Shown here: positions 14,338 to 18,055 of the stretch, one piece after another
Numbering within the stretch: the stretch's first letter is position 1
Layout: the number at the start of each line of letters is the position of its first letter
Assembly (NCBI GenBank): GCA_002382045.1
Contig: DFZJ01000060.1
Span: 1-18,055, forward strand
DNA length: 18,055 nt
Reading direction: 5' to 3'
From: Syntrophaceae bacterium UBA4059
Lineage (GTDB): Bacteria > Desulfobacterota > Syntrophia > Syntrophales > Smithellaceae
Notes under the pieces: generated by a model
What the model was told of the DNA's origin: nothing
Databases searched by the model: none
The model's input: the letters and a program-made list of their open reading frames with translations, nothing else
Translations under genes and position numbers: made by a program

Positions 14338-15326
14338 ACAAGGAAATACGAAATTTTTTAAATGATCACTTGAGTGTTGTGGATTTTCAATATAATCCCA
14401 TCAAAAAGGGAGGCTCCGACCGCAACTTTTATCGCGTGCGCCTGCCTCACGGTCCAACTTTCATTTTCATGGAATATGGAACCGATGTCGAGGAAAATGC
14501 CTACTGGGTGGAAATCAACCGTTTCATGACCGAAACAGGCATCCCGACCCCGCGCATTATCGCTTATGATCACCGGCAGCGATTTTTATTGCTTGAAGAC
14601 CTGGGCGAAATGGATTTGTATTCACTGCGCGCTCTGCCCTGGCATAAACGGCGTCACTATTACTTAAGCGCGCTGTCGGAAATACACAGGCTTCATCGTT
14701 TTGCGCTTGCGGACTTACCGGCTGATTTGAAACTGACCCGGGGGTACGACCGCTCGCTTTACCTGTGGGAACAAAACTACTTCAAGGAAAATTTTGTTGA
14801 AGCGGTCTGCAGGCTGGATTTGTCCGATCAAGTGATGCGTGACTGGACGGAAGAATCAAATGCGCTGATCGACCGCCTTCAAAAAGTTTTGCCCTGCCTG
14901 ATCCACCGGGATTTCCAGTCCCAGAATATCATGATTAAGAATGACCGGCCTGTTTTCATTGATTTTCAGGGCATGAGGCCCGGCAATCTCTTTTACGATC
15001 TGGGCTCGCTGATCTGCGATCCCTACGTAACCTTCAGCACAAGTGAAAGAAACGAACTGATTGCCTTTTATTACCGGATCATGGAACCGAATTACAGCCT
15101 TGATCAATTCACCGATTATTTCTGGGAAGGCGCCGCCCAAAGACTGATGCAGGCGCTGGGCGCCTACGGTTTTCTGGGACTCAAAAAGAACAAACCCGAT
15201 TTTCTCCAGCACACGGTGAGCGGCATCAAAAATCTGGCAACCGCCACCGCCAACGCCGGCGCCCTGCCGGTTTTAAATGAGCTGGCCAAAAGCTGCCTGA
15301 ACAGCCTTTCATCAAAGCCGGGGTGA
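14334..15326 (+). CDS. amgK: AmgK-like amino-sugar anomeric kinase
   Basis: A 330-residue kinase of the aminoglycoside-phosphotransferase fold. The catalytic loop is LIHRDFQSQNIMI, with D193 and N198, and the metal Asp is D210 in FIDFQGMRPGN. The N-lobe holds GGSDRNFYRV and FIFMEYG, and LLLEDLG is the hinge. AmgK in Pseudomonas putida phosphorylates MurNAc and GlcNAc at carbon 1 to feed MurU. The MurU-like gene directly before it, with a 4-base overlap, is the main support for this role. Gene order is reversed compared with the amgK-murU order I recall from pseudomonads. Choline or aminoglycoside kinases are less likely. Confidence 0.78.
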   Translation: MNKEIRNFLNDHLSVVDFQYNPIKKGGSDRNFYRVRLPHGPTFIFMEYGTDVEENAYWVEINRFMTETGIPTPRIIAYDHRQRFLLLEDLGEMDLYSLRALPWHKRRHYYLSALSEIHRLHRFALADLPADLKLTRGYDRSLYLWEQNYFKENFVEAVCRLDLSDQVMRDWTEESNALIDRLQKVLPCLIHRDFQSQNIMIKNDRPVFIDFQGMRPGNLFYDLGSLICDPYVTFSTSERNELIAFYYRIMEPNYSLDQFTDYFWEGAAQRLMQALGAYGFLGLKKNKPDFLQHTVSGIKNLATATANAGALPVLNELAKSCLNSLSSKPG

Positions 15327-15503
15327 ATCGTTGGAGGCGAGGATTGCCTGGCACACCCGCCTGTTAACAGGAAACAAGCTGCATCACAGCTCTCAAAATA
15401 GCCTTCGGCCTTCAGCCTCCGTGCCATATAAAGCCATTGCACTCACCCCGCCAATATGTTAAGCAAATCGCCGATTAATATCATTTGGGAGCATACCATA
15501 CCT
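15327..15503. other. intergenic region before leuS with paired inverted hexamers
   Basis: This 177-base gap holds GGAGGC (15333-15338) and TGGCAC (15349-15354) on one side and their complements GCCTCC (15415-15420) and GTGCCA (15421-15426) on the other, plus the 12-base palindrome CCTGTTAACAGG (15360-15371). The order of the hexamers allows alternative or pseudoknot-like pairing rather than one simple nested stem. It could be a leuS leader or a dispersed element. I see no T-box motif and no clear promoter. Confidence 0.4.
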
Positions 15504-18055
15504 ATGAAATACGAACCGATCGCCATCGAAGAAAAATGGCAAAAGAAGTGGGAAGAAGAAAAAGCCTTTAAAGTCACAGAAGATCCGCAAAAGAAAAAAT
15601 ACTACCTGCTGGAAATGTTTCCCTATCCTTCCGGTAAAATCCATATCGGACATGTGCGTAATTACACCATCGGCGATGTCGTCGCCCGTTACAAGCACAT
15701 GAAAGGGTTCAACGTCCTGCATCCGATCGGCTGGGATGCCTTCGGCATGCCTGCGGAAAACGCCGCCATTGAACATCAGATTCATCCCTCGAAGTGGACG
15801 CACGAAAACATCAACCACATGAAAGAACAGCTCAAGCGCATGGGCTTCAGCTACGACTGGGACCGCGAATTAGCCACCTGCGAGCCGAAATACTACCGAT
15901 GGGAACAGCTCTTCTTTATCTGGATGGTTGAGAAAGGCCTGGCCTATAAAAAACGCTCCAGCGTTAATTTCTGCGCCAAATGCGATACGGTGCTGGCCAA
16001 CGAACAGGTCGAAGGCGGCCTGTGCTGGCGCTGCGGAACGGAAGTACAGGAAAAAGTCCTTGATCAGTGGTTCTTTAAGATCACCGCTTATATCGAAGAA
16101 TTGCTCGAATACTGCGACAAACTGCCCGGCTGGCCGGAACGCGTCATGACGATGCAGAAAAACTGGATCGGCAAAAGCTACGGCTGCGAAGTGGATTTCC
16201 CCATGGCGGACGGCCCCGGGGCCATTAAAGTATTCACCACCCGTCAGGACACGCTCTTCGGCGCAACCTTCATGCTGGTGGCCGCCGAACATCCGCTGGT
16301 CATGGAACTGGCCAAAGGAAAACCCTGTGAAAGCGACGTGCGCTCGTTTGTAGAAAAAGTCAAAAAGCAGGACAAACTGATGCGCACTTCTGAGTATTAC
16401 GAAAAGGAAGGTTTATTCCTGGATTCTTATTGCACAAATCCGCTGACCGGATGGAAAATGCCCATTTATGCCGCAAACTTTGTGTTAGCCGATTACGGCA
16501 CCGGCTGTGTCATGGCCGTCCCTACACACGACCAGCGCGACTTTGAATTTGCCAAGAAGTTCAACCTGCCGCTGATTGTTGTCATTTCACCCAAAGACAG
16601 AACGCTTGACCCGGCGACGATGACCGAAGCTTATGTCGATGAAGGCATCCTGGTCAACTCCGGCCAGTTCAACGGCATGGAAAACACCAGGGTGATGGAG
16701 GCCATCGCCGATTTTCTGGAGTCACAGGGAAAAGGCCGACGCACGATTCAATACCGCCTGCGCGACTGGGGCATCTCGCGCCAGCGTTACTGGGGCGCGC
16801 CGATCCCCATGATAACCTGCGGCAAATGCGGGATTGTTCCGGTTGCCGAAAAAGACCTGCCGGTCGTGCTGCCGGAAAATGTTGTCTTCAGTCCGGAAGG
16901 CGGCTCGCCCCTGGCGGCGCTTCCGGAATTTGTCAATACGACCTGCCCCAAATGCGGAGGCCCCGCGGCGCGTGAAACCGACACGATGGATACGTTTGTG
17001 GAATCATCCTGGTATTTCGACCGATATTGCTCGCCTCACTATGACGTCAAACCCGGCCTCGATCGTAAGGCGCTCGATTACTGGATGCCGGTGGATCAAT
17101 ATATCGGCGGCATCGAGCACGCCATCCTGCATCTGCTCTACTCGCGGTTCTACACGAAGGTGCTGCGCGACTTCGGCGTGATCGGTGTGGACGAACCGTT
17201 CACCAATCTGCTGACCCAGGGCATGGTCTGCAAGGAAACGATGAAATGCAAAGAGCATGGCTATCTATTCCCCGAGCAGGCGGAAGGCGGCAAATGTCAC
17301 ATCTGCGGCCAGGAGGTCATCATCGGCAAAACGGAAAAAATGTCCAAATCCCTCAAGAACGTCATCGACCCGGATGATCTGGTTAAAACTTACGGAGCGG
17401 ACACGGCGCGCATCTTTTGTCTCTTCGCCGCACCCCCGGAAAAAGATCTGGAATGGAGCGAACAGGGCGTGGACGGATCATTCCGCTTTCTCAGCCGCTT
17501 GTGGAGAATCTTTGATGATTATCTGGAAGACATCAAAACGGTTCCTGCTGCATCCGGAAACATGGCGCTCGAAGGCGACCTCAAGACACTGAGAAGAAAG
17601 ACGCATCAGACCATCCGCAAAGTCACAACGGACATTGAAGACCGTTTCCACTTCAATACCGCCATCAGCGCCGTCATGGAGCTGGTCAACACCCTGTATG
17701 CGGTGAAACGTCCGGGAAAAGGTGATCAAACCGCCCTGTCCGTCATCCGTGAAGCGCTGGAAACGGCGGTTTTACTGTTGGCGCCCATCGTGCCGCATAT
17801 AACGGAAGAACTCTGGCAACTGCTGGGACATGAGACATCCGTGGCCTGCGCGCCATGGCCGGACTTTGATCCCGCCATTGCGAGCGATGAAGAAATGACC
17901 ATCGTCATTCAAATCAACGGCAAGCTCAGGAGCCGGATGACCGTGCCCGTCGATTACGATACGGAGAAAATCAAGGCCGACGCACAGGCGGATGAAAAAA
18001 TCACAGCCATGCTGAAGGGAGCAAAAATCGTGAAAATCATTTACGTGCCGAAAAA
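15504..18055 (+). CDS. leuS: leucyl-tRNA synthetase, 3' end cut by the window
   Basis: A class I aminoacyl-tRNA synthetase that charges tRNA-Leu in the cytoplasm. About 850 codons are visible, open to the last base and ending in [17 protein letters not shown], so only the last few residues are missing. HIGH is at 47-50 ([11 protein letters not shown]) and KMSKS at 612-616. The zinc-type cysteines NFCAKCDT and LCWRCG lie at about 155-175. The inserted editing domain shows TTRQDTLFG and [12 protein letters not shown], so proofreading should be intact. An in-frame ATG at 15456 would add 16 residues, but the family start matches [12 protein letters not shown] at 15504. The ribosome-binding site is weak (GGGAG, 13 bases away). 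It is separated from amgK by 177 bases, so it is probably its own transcription unit. Confidence 0.97.
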   Translation, partial: MKYEPIAIEEKWQKKWEEEKAFKVTEDPQKKKYYLLEMFPYPSGKIHIGHVRNYTIGDVVARYKHMKGFNVLHPIGWDAFGMPAENAAIEHQIHPSKWTHENINHMKEQLKRMGFSYDWDRELATCEPKYYRWEQLFFIWMVEKGLAYKKRSSVNFCAKCDTVLANEQVEGGLCWRCGTEVQEKVLDQWFFKITAYIEELLEYCDKLPGWPERVMTMQKNWIGKSYGCEVDFPMADGPGAIKVFTTRQDTLFGATFMLVAAEHPLVMELAKGKPCESDVRSFVEKVKKQDKLMRTSEYYEKEGLFLDSYCTNPLTGWKMPIYAANFVLADYGTGCVMAVPTHDQRDFEFAKKFNLPLIVVISPKDRTLDPATMTEAYVDEGILVNSGQFNGMENTRVMEAIADFLESQGKGRRTIQYRLRDWGISRQRYWGAPIPMITCGKCGIVPVAEKDLPVVLPENVVFSPEGGSPLAALPEFVNTTCPKCGGPAARETDTMDTFVESSWYFDRYCSPHYDVKPGLDRKALDYWMPVDQYIGGIEHAILHLLYSRFYTKVLRDFGVIGVDEPFTNLLTQGMVCKETMKCKEHGYLFPEQAEGGKCHICGQEVIIGKTEKMSKSLKNVIDPDDLVKTYGADTARIFCLFAAPPEKDLEWSEQGVDGSFRFLSRLWRIFDDYLEDIKTVPAASGNMALEGDLKTLRRKTHQTIRKVTTDIEDRFHFNTAISAVMELVNTLYAVKRPGKGDQTALSVIREALETAVLLLAPIVPHITEELWQLLGHETSVACAPWPDFDPAIASDEEMTIVIQINGKLRSRMTVPVDYDTEKIKADAQADEKITAMLKGAKIVKIIYVPK

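Noticed and set aside
15164..15442. Minus-strand 92-codon open frame over the end of amgK and the leuS gap
   Set aside because: It overlaps the kinase gene antisense, and I see no ribosome-binding site or family. The open frame probably reflects composition or a repeat element.
15327..15503. T-box leader for leuS
   Set aside because: No AGGGTGG-type T-box sequence or specifier stem could be found, although T-boxes are known in some deltaproteobacterial leucine genes.

Overview
The window reads as a chromosomal segment of a Gram-negative anaerobe, most likely a deltaproteobacterium of the Syntrophus/Smithella type (Syntrophobacterota). This is an inference from gene content: a leuC-leuD-leuB operon with a short LeuC, a stand-alone MetH-activation-domain protein, a RodZ-like HTH protein beside a MinD-like ATPase, and moderate GC. 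No rRNA, tRNA, CRISPR array or insertion sequence was seen.

Layout. (1) 1-3888, plus strand: leuC (5' end cut by the window), leuD and leuB for leucine biosynthesis, then a lone receiver-domain response regulator whose start overlaps the leuB stop, then a small protein resembling the reactivation domain of cobalamin-dependent methionine synthase. (2) 3914-7564, minus strand: a four-gene run, in transcription order a MinD/ParA-like ATPase, a degenerate J-domain/HTH fusion, a UlaG-like metallo-beta-lactamase-fold hydrolase, and a membrane protein fused to an HD phosphohydrolase domain. A good sigma70-type promoter lies in front of this run. (3) 7818-10892, plus strand, divergent from the previous run and with its own promoter: a SpoIID/LytB-type protein, a predicted lipoprotein with a nuclease-like core, and an AmpG-like MFS permease. 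(4) 10893-13615: an accessory block that looks more AT-rich. It holds one intact AAA ATPase, its TOPRIM-like partner gene broken by a single in-frame TAA, and fragments that look like a YhcG/DUF1016 protein, the N-terminus of a type I restriction HsdR subunit, and the C-terminus of a pRiA4b ORF-3-family protein. (5) 13624-15326: a MurU-like nucleotidyltransferase and an AmgK-like sugar kinase, overlapping by 4 bases. (6) 15504 to the end: leuS, with only the last few codons missing.

How it fits together. Regions 3 and 5 form a coherent peptidoglycan turnover and recycling theme: SpoIID (wall remodelling), AmpG-like permease (muropeptide or amino-sugar uptake), then AmgK and MurU (MurNAc to MurNAc-1-P to UDP-MurNAc). 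The defence-type block in region 4 sits between the permease and the MurU/AmgK pair, as though it had been inserted into that locus and then decayed. The best leads are the ATPase/TOPRIM-like pair with its nonsense codon, the lipoprotein carrying a PD-(D/E)XK-like motif set, and the two unusual domain fusions in region 2.
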